This document shows, piece after piece, positions 24,099 through 36,007 of a stretch of 64,000 nucleotides of DNA (the stretch's first letter is position 1; every line of letters begins with the position of its first letter). Position numbers and translations under genes: made by a program. The notes beneath the pieces were generated by a model. It was not told where the DNA came from, ran no database searches, and worked only from the letters and a program-made list of their open reading frames with translations. The stretch is from Amaurobius ferox (Eukaryota; Arthropoda; Arachnida; Araneae; Amaurobiidae), in NCBI GenBank assembly GCA_951213105.1, contig OX578144.1:86193015-86257014 (forward strand), given 5' to 3'.

Positions 24099-24104
24099 AA
24101 TAAA
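24099..24104 (+). terminator. Candidate polyadenylation signal in LTR
   Basis: AATAAA in the 5' LTR. The functional copy would be the one in the 3' LTR at 30151-30156. Other AT-rich candidates cannot be excluded. Confidence 0.4.
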
Positions 24105-24410
24105 TGAAAATTCATTTTAACTTCAAAATTCTGTGTATTTATTTGTGTATTGTAATTCCTTTTGATTTTGGTGAAGAAGAAAGTTTTTAAAGGTAAGGTT
24201 TAGATTTTGAATGTTTTCAGGTTATTTAGGTTCTTCTGGGCTGTAGGTCATCGCGGAGATTTACTTCTCCCGACAGGAGTGTGTGGACCTGTGTGGGTTA
24301 TTTTTGCGGCATTTTTCGATCATGGTTTTTGTAGTGGTGCTGGTGCTGGTGTGGCTAAATTCTAAATTAAGAGGTCACGTTTCGTTTCATTATAAACCCC
24401 GCCATTACAA

Positions 24411-24425
24411 ATTGGCGCCGTGACC
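24411..24425 (+). promoter_or_regulatory. Primer-binding-site-like motif
   Basis: TTGGCGCCGTGACC lies directly inside the 5' LTR. TGG pairs with the CCA end of a tRNA and similar TGGCGCC or TGGCGACC sites are used by other LTR elements. It fixes the element on the plus strand. The cognate tRNA was not identified. Confidence 0.75.
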
Positions 24426-27400
24426 TTTCCTCCTGAGTACCTGCCCTGTTCTAAATTTTAAAAGATGTTGAAATGTTCTTGTTTAGAGTTTTTCGAAATT
24501 TAAATTTAAGGGAATTTTTTTTGCGCTGGACACAGAGTGGTATGGAATTTTTTTTTAAATGTTGCGATTTCGGGAGAGCACTCGTATTTACGTGTATATG
24601 TAAAGAAAATTGTCTAATGTGTTGATATTTGAAAATAGTAATGTATTGAAATTTGAGAAGTATTGTTATTTTGTTACAAATTGAAAATAGGGTAGAATGA
24701 AATGTTTTCACTGGAATTGCGTCTTATCTTGTCAACATGAAATGTATTGGAATTGTGCGAAATGGCACATTGACGGAAATTTGAAAGATATTAGTGCAAA
24801 GTTGCACATATAAGATTGAATTTTTGATTTCAATATGTGACGAATATGTAAAAGGTGTTTTTATTGAAAAAGTTGAACTGACAAAAAGTTTCGTTTTGAT
24901 AATGTTGGTATCTAGTAAAGATACGTTGAAAATTTAAAAATTGAAATTTGATTATATAAATATTAGGAATTTTTGGATGAGCGTTATTATTTAAGAATTT
25001 TATAGGTGTATTGAATTTAGGAATTTAAATTTAATTGAAATGGAATTTTAATTATAACATCTGTTTTAAGAACACTTTCGATTTTGTTTTCTTGAGAACA
25101 CTTTGTTTTCGGTTATGATTTTTGGTTCTGTGTTTAATGTGTGGGAGGCGATTCCTGCTGTAATTCTGATTTCGACGAGCTCTTCTGAGCATTTTTTTCC
25201 CAAATTTGGGTTTGCAGATTTCGAAACTCCGGTGTGTTGACATGTTTAAATTGAAATGAAATTTTGGCCGGAGGCAGAGGCCGTTTTCGAAAATTTTTCG
25301 AAATTGAAAATTTTAACTGTAAATGTTTGAAATTTAATTATAATTACTTGAATACTCGAGTTTAAAATGATTTGAAAATGCACCTTAATTTTGAGAACAT
25401 AGAGATAAAAAGAGTAGAATGAAATGATATACGAGTTTTGAACACCTGAATACTGATTGTGTATAAATATGAAAGTTATTTCGAGTAAATTGTTATTGAA
25501 ATTGTGTGGCTAGAAAAAGCACACATTTTTGAGTTCTGTAAAAGACAGACTCCTGTTTTGATGAAGCAATGTTTGGCTTAAAAATTTTAAAGTTATGAAA
25601 TATTTTGATAAAAAAATTTTATTTTTCTTGGTTGCATCAAACCTTTTTATTGGGTGAAAATTTTTGAATAACTAGTAGAATTTTGATATGTATATGTATA
25701 AATTGATTTCGAAAGTATTTAGAAAAAAAAGAATGGTGTCATTGCATGAAATGTGGGGAAGAGCAGGAAAATTTTTAAAGGGGTTGATTCTTTTTTGGTA
25801 AATGTTTTGTGGAAAATTTTGAAATGGAATTTTGAAAATAATTATATGGAAATATTTGTTATTGAATGTTGATAATGAAATTTTTTCGATTTTTGAAATT
25901 TTGAAAAAGTGAATTTGTGGGGACTGAAAGCTTCTTTTTCCCTGAGAGGTTGTCGAATTTGAATTTTTGTTTGCCTCAGGATGTGAAATAATTCTCCATT
26001 TGTTTTGATTTTAAATGTTTCGGTTTCCTTGCCCTGTTGTTGCATCCGAGCACCTTGCTTTTTATTTTTTTTTCGTGTCTTTGACTCTCCCGAGTTTTTT
26101 CTGCTGAGTTTGTTGTGATAGTGGATTCACGACCCATTTTCACTGGATTGAGTTGATTGTATTGGACGCTTGCAGTCAACGTTTAGTTTGAAATTGTCTC
26201 ACAAACAATTCGAGGAGAGACGAATTGCGCACTCGTCTGAGCAGATTTTCCTTGGGTTTGAATTTGACCTTGCTTGTGTGTTTAGGATGCATGTTGATGT
26301 TCTGTTGAACTAGCGTAATTCTATGGGATGGTTGATACCCCATTAGTGGCTTTTCTCAAGGGTTGATCCTCGTTTGCACCCAAGCCTGTGTTTACTTCGG
26401 TAGCAGATGAAAGAATTCCTGCTCATTTTACTTCTTGAATTTTTTGTTGGCTGCAGTTGATTGCATTCCTGCAGAGTCCAACGCTGTAGGTTGAAATTCC
26501 TGAAAAATATTTTTGAGGATGGGTTGCTTTGCTTTGGCAAGTGGAATTTTGAAAATTTGGAGAATTTGAAATTTTGAAAATATTAAAGTTGTTTAATTTG
26601 AGAATTATGAAAATGATTTTATTACAAGAATTGTATTTACGTTGTGCTTCAGATCCCTGTTTTTAATTCCCCTGAGTGAATTTGAATTTTGAAAATTTTG
26701 AAGAGTAATAATTTTGAAAATGTTGTTCCTGTCTCGGTTTTCTCCCCTGTCTTGTTCTCACAAGTTGAGTTGTGATGTTGTTCCTTCCTCGGTTCCGGTG
26801 GTGCGAACGTGAGTGAGTGAAGTTGTCCTCCTCTGCTTGAGTGAGTTGAAACTTTTTCTTTTCCGTTCCCGTTCTGTGGATGTGCGAGGCGATGTCTGGA
26901 ACTTTGATTGGCTGACACCAGTTTGATTTGAATTGTGTAATGAATATTTAACTCCGAACTTGAATACTTTCTATGAAATTTTTTTTGGCGGCTCCTGTTT
27001 ATTACTACGGCAATATTTAGAAATATTTTGAAAAATTTGATTGAATTTTGGAGTCAGGAGATTGTTTACATTGTGGAATTTTTGAAAGAGTCAGTGAACT
27101 CTGAAGTTGTTGATTTAATTACAGAAATATGGTTGAAATTGTGATGAATTGATTCCACAAGTATTTTACTTTGAAGTATTTTGAAAATTTACTTGTTTTG
27201 AAATCCATTTGAGAAAATTTTGGAATTTTGAAATTGAAATATTTTATTTTGAAACTTGGTTGATTTACTACGAACATGGATGTATTCTGGATTTCATTTG
27301 ATTATCTTCTAGTTATTGGATTGAAATTTTTGCACTTGATAATTTTATTTCGAAACTTTGAGTTTGGTGAAATGGTTGAATAACATTGAGAAAGAGATTT

Positions 27401-28817
27401 TTATTGAACTCATTTAAATACTGATTTTGACTTCTACTTATTTTGACTTACGACGGAAAGGCAACTAAATTTAAAGATGGATTTATTGATTTAAAGAAAT
27501 TTATTGATTTTTATGGAATGACACTTGTATATTATGGATGTTTTGAATTTTGTTTGGCAACATGTCTGGAATTAGTTTTCGCCACAAACCAAATTAAAGA
27601 AAACTATCTACAAATTTAATTTTTCGGTGGCAATGTTGATAAATTGTTTTTGAAATGTATTTGATATTTTTGGCAGTTAATTTGATATTTTGAGACTTGA
27701 GAGTCCTCTGTACCTGAAGTTCTGTGCCAAGAGAGCACTGATTTGAAATTGTGGCACTTGTTTACATAAAATATGTGGTTTGACTACTGCCACCTTGCCA
27801 CTTCTTGCTTGCCACTTGTTTTTGCCATCTGGAAAATTTTTAATTAGTGTAAAAGAAATTTATTTTAATGAAAATTTACTAAATGATTAAAGATATTTTA
27901 ATAAAATGATATTGTGAAATAATTGAATTTATGCAATAAAAATGGTAAAATTTATCCTGTGTCATGATTGCCAATATTGCCTTGATGTTGCCTCTATGTT
28001 AAGAGATGATGAAAATGCTGTGTCAAATGGACACTTGATGTTGACAAGAATTATGAGTCATGTGAACCACTGGACAAGGTTTGTTTGAAAATTTTTTGTT
28101 ATTATTTCTGGGTATGGTCATTTCTCATTTAAATCTGTATTATATGTATATTACTACTGTTTTTGAAAATGTTCATTACATTTAGCTGCTGTTTTCTTCC
28201 TTGATAAAATGGAAAAGCTGCTGTGGTCATGAAAAAAATTGTGATTATATTTTCTTGAAAAGTTTAGACTTAATTTGAAATTTTTTTTTGCTGCTGACCA
28301 CATTTTACTTAAAGTTAAGATTCTTGAAGGAAAGTGAAAATTTCTTGGAAATTTAAATTTAATTCTAATGAAAGCTGAAATTGACTTATAATTTAAAAAT
28401 TTAATAGATGATTGTTATTTGAAAAATTTATTTACAGAGAAATTTAGTTTTAACTTTACTGTTCGACTTGAGGGGTGTTGTTTTATTTACCTTTATGAAC
28501 CTTGGGATTTAAATTTAATTTACAATTTAATTTTTCACATGTTATGATTTCTGTGATGGGCTTGTAGATATTAGGATTTTGACTGGATTGCAGTCATTTT
28601 TAGGTTTCTTTGGCTTTGGTTCTTCGACATGCGCCCATATGGGATGGTGTTCGTGTCAAGAACTCTTTGGTGACAGCTGCACCACAAAATTTTACTGAAA
28701 TTTCTACTTGAAGATGCGTACGACTTCAAGGGCCTGATGCCTACATGCACCTGCTTGTTGTTTTGAAAAATTTCTTCGCTTCGCTCTGAAATTTTTCCCC
28801 GGAGGCACCAAGGTATT
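24426..28817 (+). other. Non-coding interior of the LTR element
   Basis: About 4.4 kb without a plus-strand frame of useful length. The few frames (66-96 codons, mostly minus) have low-complexity Lys/Asn/Ser/Gln composition and no domain. On the plus strand G clearly outnumbers C, and GAAATTTTGAAAA-type phrases recur, so the RNA would be G/U-rich and C-poor. The last 200 bp before the 3' LTR are GC-richer. GGAGGCACCAAGG upstream of 28818 is only a weak polypurine tract. Confidence 0.75.
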
Positions 28818-30461
28818 TGTAATGTCGATATTCAAATCGAATTACTTTTATGTAAAATATATAAATATATGTATTATATTTCTTTATATACAGTTATGTT
28901 ACAGATTTTAATTCTGCCTTGAAAACCCCCTTTTGTCGTTTTATGTGTTCTCGTGGAATATATATTATTCTTAAACCAAAATTAAAATCATTTCTAACAT
29001 ATTATTTAAAATGTACGAGCGCTTTGAGAGTTATTTCTTCTGTTGAGTTCAAGGTCTTTTGGCAGTCGAAAATGGAAGTGCCAATGTAAATAATTTCATA
29101 GTTTCTATACATTTATGCTGCAGACGATAATGAAGTTTTGCAACAGTTGTTTATAGCAGGTGGCTCTCCAGACATCCTGTCGAGACATACTGGCGTTTGA
29201 CCGTGAGAACCTTTCTCGGCGGGAAAGATCATCAATGTTTTCTATTGGTGGTGACGGACTGGAAGCTTTCGTCCAGGTCCGTGGAAATGTTGACTGAAAA
29301 GGTATAAAAAGCCGTGCACACCTTTTCTCGCTCTCTTACTCTTATGCTTATGCTCTAACGCTCTTACTTCAGTAGGCAGTTCACGATAGCAACGCTCACT
29401 CCGAATCTCGGGAGTCTGACCTCCAGGCAGATTCCTAGGGATTCGTGAGCTGAGTAATGCTGCCTTTATAACGTCCATCTTTGATGCGATCCCGAGGTTA
29501 ATACCGGGAATGAAATAATGTCGAAACTGCACGTAGAGCGAACCCGATGCTCATTCCGGGATTACTACCAAAACATCGAGCGGGCTTGTGGAATCCTCCC
29601 GAGGCTCATACCGGGAAGGTAAATCGAATCGTCGCTACCCGAGTAGTACTAGTTAATGATGCCATCCATCCAGGCTGGGCCATTCTAGAGAAATCTTTGA
29701 ATGTGTGTGCCGGCCTTTCATTCTGAAACACCGATTCATCGCCGTGTGGGTGAGTGGCTGATGTGAGAACTACTACCTTACTTACAACGCCTTGATGACC
29801 GGGGTAAGCGAATTTTAATGTATAACTTCATGAGAGAGAGATCGTAATGGAGAGTGAAACCATCTGTTGAGTTTTGTAACTTCAATTCAATGCTTATTCT
29901 AAAACTTAATTTCTGTTTGATTAATTTTCAAAAATGCTTAATTTTACCTCTCAGAGTGCTCGTCCCGTAATGTGGCCATACCCATGTTTGATATCAGTAT
30001 GATCTGTTGTTTGCCACTTAGTATTGCATTATGTGGAAGTATAGAGGCTTTAAAGCCAGTGGCGTTCTGTTAAAATCTGCGCATGTGTCCAGTGGTGAGC
30101 TGAAAGATTCAGCTGTTGTATCTGATATACAAATTGAATTTAACTTCTTAAATAAATGAAAATTCATTTTAACTTCAAAATTCTGTGTATTTATTTGTGT
30201 ATTGTAATTCCTTTTGATTTTGGTGAAGAAGAAAGTTTTTAAAGGTAAGGTTTAGATTTTGAATGTTTTCAGGTTATTTAGGTTCTTCTGGGCTGTAGGT
30301 CATCGCGGAGATTTACTTCTCCCGACAGGAGTGTGTGGACCTGTGTGGGTTATTTTTGCGGCATTTTTCGATCATGGTTTTTGTAGTGGTGCTGGTGCTG
30401 GTGTGGCTAAATTCTAAATTAAGAGGTCACGTTTCGTTTCATTATAAACCCCGCCATTACA
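28818..30461 (+). repeat. 3' LTR, 1644 bp
   Basis: Same length and ends as the 5' LTR at an offset of 6052 bp, with TATAAAAA at 29303. One difference was noticed (29713). It is followed by ATAT (30462-30465), the right target duplication. Confidence 0.9.
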
Positions 30462-30465
30462 ATAT

Positions 30466-31332
30466 CATACAACTACCAGAGTTCGATCACATGTCGACCC
30501 AAGTGTTCGAACCTATGGGCGGAGAACACCTCACATTCACAAATAATGTGTGCGGCAGTTTCTTCGCTATAATTGCAGTCTCTGCAAAGCGAATCCCTAG
30601 TGACACCCATAATATTTAGGTGTCTTTTAAGGGTGCAGTAAGGAGCCCAACAGCCCTTCTGATGCCAGTTATACTGAGCTTCAATAATTCCTTTTAACGC
30701 ATGCTAGGGCATTTCCAGTTCAGTCCTTTCGCCTGTCTTTGGCTCTTAGTATTATGCCAGTTCTTCCACTGAATCTTTCTGAGGATGGCATAGACAATTT
30801 TTCTAGTCAGTTCATTAGGAAAACCCAAAGCTGGATCAGGATCAACAAAAGGAGTACTTGAACCTTTTCTAGCCAATTCATCAGTCATCTCATTTCCTGG
30901 AATGCCCGAATTGCCAGGCACTCAGTAGAGTATGACTTGATTGTTGCTACAATTATACAAAGAGCAGTATAGCACTCCCAAACAAGGGATGACGTCATAA
31001 TAGACTTCCCTAATGCCGCAAGAGCAGCCTGGCTGTCAGAGCAGATAAGTATTTGGTTGCTCCTGTAATTCCTGTCATAGTAAATTCTACAATACATAAG
31101 AATGGCAAAAACATCACCCTGAAAGACAGTAGCATAACTGCTAAAAGGGTAAAACAGTTTTGAACCATCATCCGGACAGCATACTCCAGCACCAGTACCA
31201 GTGCCTAGTTTAGAGCCATCAGTATACAATACAATACATTTACTTTTATTGTAGGTAGGAGTCCTCTTCCAGTTATCTCGTTGAGCTACTGCGATGAAAT
31301 TGTAAGCTCTTATCGCCGAAGTGAACTCTACA
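30466..31332 (-). pseudogene. LINE ORF2 C-terminus: RNase H and CCHC-like end
   Basis: On the minus strand, EFTSAIRAYNFIAVAQRDNW leads to VLYTDGSKLGTGTGAGVCC, the first RNase H catalytic aspartate. FQGDVFAIL follows, with Asp where Glu is usual, then ICSDSQAALAAL with the third carboxylate. A frameshift and a TGA in place of Trp precede VPGNSGIPGNEMTDELARKG (usual PGHSG). The terminal LCRDCNYSEETAAHIICECE is the cysteine/histidine motif typical of R1/Jockey-group ORF2 ends. The copy is 5'-truncated, decayed, and cut from its 3' UTR by the LTR element. Confidence 0.85.
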
Positions 31333-32264
31333 TTCTAAACCATTTAATGTCAGATTAGCGTGCAACTGACAATCTGACTGACCACCCCTGCTATTTTTAT
31401 TTCACGTTAGCCTGCTGATGCTACTACATACCTAAACTTAAATTACCTACCTAAACTGAAAGTACCGTCCTAAACCAGTGTCACTGATGAATGGTGAGGT
31501 CAAACAACCAATATGAAACACATACATTCAAGAAGGAGGGCTTCCCTGAAGCTATGTTTAAGAATTGTTTAACCAGAAAACAGAGCCTTTAGACATAGGG
31601 TCTCATATTTTAAAAGCTCATATTTTGGAAGTAAATAATGTTGAAAATTCTACACTAAAATAAATATTAAATAAATTATAAACACTAAAATGTAGTCTTT
31701 ATTGACCAATATTAATATGCCCCTTTCAATTTAATGTAAGTAATCTCACTGTAAGGAATTGGATGGTTTTTACGGGTTTTATTACAACGCAGCGTAATTT
31801 AGGTAAAGTATACAGAATTCAATAATTTTATTAACAACTAATAAGCCTTTTGTAAGGAAATGGGAAATATATCGCGAAAATAAACACGCTAATATTACAA
31901 AACTTTACAACTCTACACCCTAACTATCTACATATACGTATACAGTAAAGTCATTCATAACAAACTTTGCACTGACTTATTAGCACCTGTTATTGATCAA
32001 GCACTTTTAAATAACAATTCACTCTTGAATCACATTATAAAGACATACATTTTTCCACTTGAAAAATACGCAATCACATTCATGGATGTGGATGAATTCT
32101 TCACCACTGTATCAGTGTATCAGTATTAGCAATGACTGTTTTGATAAGAAAATAATTGACATTTAATGATGCAAGGTATTAGAACAAATGAACGACTTAC
32201 CATTCTATATAATATTAGTATTTAGTGGAATAAAAGTCAAAATGGTGTAGAAATATAAGCTCTA
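31333..32264. other. AT-rich stretch, nothing recognised
   Basis: No feature can be supported. The first 150 bp are GC-richer and may be further LINE remains. Confidence 0.4.
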
Positions 32265-32510
32265 TAATGTGGGTTCTGGTCAGGAATATCATCAATAATT
32301 GCATATAGGAAGGTCACTTGTAAGCTAACTATTATTGTACTCATGTTAGGGAGGACTAATTTGAAGAGGCTATGAATATATTACATCAGAGATTGCTCCA
32401 TATTGTATCAAACGATTGTACGTATAATTACGTCATTCAACCGGAAATAAATTGCTTTATAGAATAGTATGTATTCCATAGTAACACGAGTTGTAGAATT
32501 ATATTATAGC
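32265..32510 (+). repeat. Diverged dispersed repeat Q, copy 1
   Basis: TTACGTCATTCAACCG and GGACTAATTTGAAGAG correspond to TTACGTCCTTCAACCG and GAACTAATTTTCGAGC in 38325-38580. An old repeat of unknown class. Confidence 0.55.
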
Positions 32511-32631
32511 TGTATAGTTGTTTGAAACAAAGGAATAATCTATTAAGTGGAATATGTAATTAAATGTGATCTCTCTAATTGTGTTTAGTCGTAATGTATG
32601 AGATTTTCCGTTTATAGGAAATAACTGCTTT

Positions 32632-33480
32632 TAACACTTTACAACAAAGTTGAAAAGTGTTTATGACTTTGTTCATTCTGTCTGTCTGTCTGTCTGTCCG
32701 TTAGCACGATAACTGCCGTAAAAATGACTTTATCAAAATGAAATTTTAGTATGTTGTTCAGACGATCTGTGGGACCAATGAATAATATCACCCAAATAGT
32801 TTTCGATTGAACCCGGGTTAAAAAAATGAAATACATTGAACACTATGGATCTAATTTTATAAAAAAATTTTAAGCGGATTTAAAATTCACAAATTGCTTC
32901 GAAAGTTTTAGGAAATACTCAAATTGTCCCATAAAATATATAAAAAAAAATCAGCAAAATGTATTCAGTAGTTTTTTAAATAAAAATTAAAATAATAATT
33001 GCACCTTTTATATGAAGCGATCAAGTGACCATTATATGAAGAAATCACGTGACCCACATCAAAATAAAATACGGTATCCATCTTGTGTCAAAAACATGAT
33101 TTTTAAAGTTCTTTTTAATTCATATTGAGTGTTGTATCCGTCCTAAAACCTCTTTATTTTTGCTTAAATTCTGTGCATCTACATTCTGAAACAATTCAAT
33201 TACAATATATTTGAGTTTAAATGATCATCCAAATTTGATTATTTCTACAGCGAAGCCTAGTTTTTACTTATGGAAAATGTAAACAGAAAAATATGTAGAA
33301 TGAGTTGTATAAGAATTGCAGCATTTCTTTAACGAAAAATTATTTAGCTCATGGAGTCTGAAATATAGCTGATATGAATGAAATATTCATTGATTTTACA
33401 GGGAGAAGGACGATTTTTTCGATAAAATTTCAAGCATAGAGTTTAATTACTTGTACCTCCATGGTCTTAAGTTTCAAATA
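32632..33480 (+). repeat. Dispersed repeat family P, copy 2
   Basis: Similar to 1531-2420. It starts AACACTTT, with AAAGTGTT 21 bp on forming a small hairpin, followed by a CTGT tract (32681-32700) and GATAACTGCCGTAAAAATGA. Homology can be followed for about 800 bp. Non-coding. Confidence 0.75.
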
Positions 33481-33583
33481 AAATAAATTATTATAGTATT
33501 GTGATGAATGAAATGAATGTAAAAATGTTTATCAATGAAATGGTGCTTTTATAATGATAACCAGGCGTGTTATAATTCGATAA

Positions 33584-33870
33584 CGTCATTTGAATAAATT
33601 TCAGTTGTTTTCGATGAAGTTTTCAAATATAATAAATTATTGTAACATTATGATAATTTAAAAAATATTACCGAGCAATGTATCGCATTTTAGAGATGTT
33701 TAAGCCATACAATTTATATTTCAATGCCGTCATTTGAATGAAGTTAATTTTTTTCGATGAAGTTTTAAATTTTCAAATATAATACATTAATGTAGTATTG
33801 TGATAATTTTTAATATATTGCCGAGGAATGTATCGCATTTTAGAGATGTTTAAATAAAATTGCATTGAAG
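33584..33870 (+). repeat. Two tandem units of 144 bp
   Basis: CGTCATTTGAAT at 33584 and 33728 starts two related units, each ending GTATCGCATTTTAGAGATG. Part of a third may precede them near 33480. Confidence 0.7.
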
Positions 33871-34180
33871 TTAGAATGTGTTTCATAATCAAGGTTTTAT
33901 GCATGATTGATCTTTCTTGTTATGAAAATACACCTTATATTCCGTTTCATGGAAATTGCATTTACACTAGTAAAAAGTCAGGCTTTGATTAGGCTCGCTC
34001 ATGTGAAAGATTTCGAATTCAAACTTAATTTAACAAATAATTTATAAGTGTAAGAAATTAATATCAATATTTGAGAATCCTAAAAGTGTATATACGGATT
34101 TAGAATTTGAATATTAAATGAAGCATATTAGTATACAGGAAAACAATGATATCATCGTAACACTTAAATCGTAAAAACAT
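33871..34180. other. AT-rich stretch, nothing recognised
   Basis: No feature can be supported in this gap. Confidence 0.4.
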
Positions 34181-34185
34181 ATTAC

Positions 34186-34960
34186 TTTCCCTGCAATACA
34201 TGGAAATGTATAGGGGAAGTATTGGAATCATGTCAAAAATCGCAACTCGAGTTTTCGACGGATCTACACGTTTCGAGACCTATAGAATACGAAAAAACCA
34301 TTTTCAGCGTGACGTCTGTGTGTGTGTCTGTCTGTCTGTCTGTGTGTCTGTATGTCTGTCTGTGTGCATATTTTATATCCACTCTAACTAAAAAGCTAAT
34401 AGACTGAATTTCACAAAATTTGGTCGGTGAGTCACTTTTGAGCGTGTCTGGTGCTGATTAGTTTTGGGTACGATTTGGGATAAAAGAACTCGCTTTTTTG
34501 CGAAATGGCCCGCAAAAGCTTGTATCCACTTTAACTGAAAAACTAATGGAACGAATTTCATAAAATTTGGTAGATGAGTCACTTGTGGGTTACCCGGGTG
34601 CTGATTAGATTTTGGTACGATTCGAAAAAAATAACCTGCTTTTTTTTGCAAAATGTCCCCTCAAAAATCGTCAAAATCTAAACTAAAGACCCAGGTATAC
34701 TCAAATATATACATTAAATGCTCGTTTAATGCGTAATTTTTAGCGACGAAAAGAATAAGACCAACCCCATTACACTAGGACTAGCCATTCTCGAGATATT
34801 TTAGTTTTTCGTATTTTCTCTACGCCACCTTTGAAAATAAGTCCAGTTATCAAATGAGAACTAAAATTGAATTAAAAGTGAATTAAATGTAATTAAAATA
34901 AAGAAAACGTGAATATAAGTCTGCAGAGAAAGTCATGTGCTGCCCACATCAGATTTTTTA
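34186..34960 (+). mobile_element. Hairpin-ended TG element, variant copy D
   Basis: It has the family start TTTCCCTGCAATACATGG, GAGTTTTCGACGG, a mixed TG and TCTG tract (34315-34370) and the family end GAAAGTCATGTGCTGCCC. The middle differs and contains two related units with ACTAAAAAGCTAAT and AACTGAAAAACTAAT. It is a subfamily member and encodes no protein. Confidence 0.65.
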
Positions 34961-35128
34961 TTATAGAAGAGCACATTTAAATCACAATGCATGCAACTGC
35001 ACACGTTTTAATTAGCTGCTTAAATGTTGCTTATTACTTCTGAATTGTACGAAGCGTAATGAGCATACGCGGTTTAAAAATGGACATTTCATCCTGTTAC
35101 AGTCGTTTAATTATTGAAGTTGTGATTC

Positions 35129-35206
<78 letters not shown>

Positions 35207-35207
35207 A
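35129..35207. repeat. (TA)n-(TG)n-(TA)n microsatellite
   Basis: Uninterrupted dinucleotide tracts, with TG in the middle. Confidence 0.95.
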
Positions 35208-35309
35208 TCTATTTTTCTCATATGTGCGAATTTTCATCTTCCTACTGTAGTTATTTAGTAAATGGGATCACAAAATTCAGTAAATGTTGATATCTCTTCG
35301 TTAGTCGTG

Positions 35310-35603
35310 AAGAATGGAATTGTTGTTGTTTTTACTAATCCCCCGTGGTGAAGGATCGCCTATGCATCACGTCCACTAGACCCCTGGTCCCATGGTGAAG
35401 GGAAGAGAATATGCAGCTTCACTTGCATATATTCTTCCCCAGGGCTTCCAGGGCAGAGGCTCCTGGGCAGAAGTCTGACTTCGCCTCGACAACACAACAT
35501 CCATGCCCTTTGTCAGGATTTGAACCCACAACCCGGTAATCCAGCGACCAGACGGAAATGCATGTCCCTGACCGCTCGACCACCGGATCGGCAGAATGGA
35601 ATT
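35310..35603 (-). repeat. SINE family A, copy 1
   Basis: On the minus strand, GGTGGTCGAGCGGTCAGG is a Ser/Leu-tRNA-like A box and GTGGGTTCAAATCCTG is the B box. The body AGAAGTCAGACTTCT-type palindrome follows, and the tail is (AAC)n. An internal hairpin (GAAGAGAATATGCA with TGCATATATTCTTC) is specific to this copy. RNA polymerase III promoters are internal. A minus-strand frame (35376-35606) is a by-product. Confidence 0.8.
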
Positions 35604-35895
35604 CACTTCACTTGTCGATAAAAATCTATATTACAATCTTACAAGGTTATGTGTCTGCACGCATGTGTGTATGTCTTTCCAGCGATATAAATTCAAACAT
35701 TTTGTCCTAACTCGATTTGGTATGTTGGCTGAACCGATCAATGGGTAGTTTGTGTAATGGGATATTGAAAGCCAACATGATAATTCTATGTTGTGTTCCG
35801 GATAACGAAACCTTTTCATGTACAGGTTATAATTTTAGATGTCGTAAAGACTATAAACTTAATGCGCAGAGTGTTCAAAAGTGTACCAAATAATT

Positions 35896-36007
35896 AACGT
35901 TTACGAAAATTGAATTTTCTACCAAAATATTCAAACTGACCAAACTATACGAACGTTTACGAAAATTGAATTTTCTACCAAAATATTCAAACTGACCAAA
36001 CTATGCG
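35896..36007 (+). repeat. Near-perfect 56-bp tandem duplication
   Basis: Two units starting AACGTTTACGAAAATTGAAT at 35896 and 35952, with one difference noticed. A recent slippage event. Confidence 0.9.

Larger units (their letters stand above)
22766..24409 (+). repeat. 5' LTR, 1644 bp
   Basis: Runs from TGTAATG to CATTACA. TATAAAAA at 23251 gives a transcription start near 23280 and therefore a U3 of about 515 bp. AATAAA at 24099 would place the end of R near 24120, which makes R unusually long (about 840 bp). R includes three CCCG hairpin motifs (23439-23563). A 96-codon minus-strand frame (23190-23480) is present in both LTRs, but this follows from their identity and is not evidence of coding. 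Confidence 0.9.
22766..30461 (+). mobile_element. Complete non-autonomous LTR retrotransposon (LARD-like)
   Basis: The element has two direct LTRs of exactly 1644 bp, bounded by TGTAATG and CATTACA. A 4-bp target duplication flanks it, and a primer-binding-site-like motif lies just inside the left LTR. The total is 7696 bp. Comparing the LTRs by eye I found one substitution (A at 23661, G at 29713), so insertion was recent. The 4.4-kb interior has no gag, protease, reverse transcriptase, RNase H or integrase motif in any frame that I could see, so replication proteins must come from another element. It sits in a LINE 3' region. Gypsy is a guess from the 4-bp duplication and PBS; no coding evidence supports a clade. 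Confidence 0.9.

Noticed and set aside
30335..30619. 94-codon plus frame across the LTR/LINE junction
   Set aside because: It joins LTR sequence to the antisense of a LINE and exists only because of the insertion.
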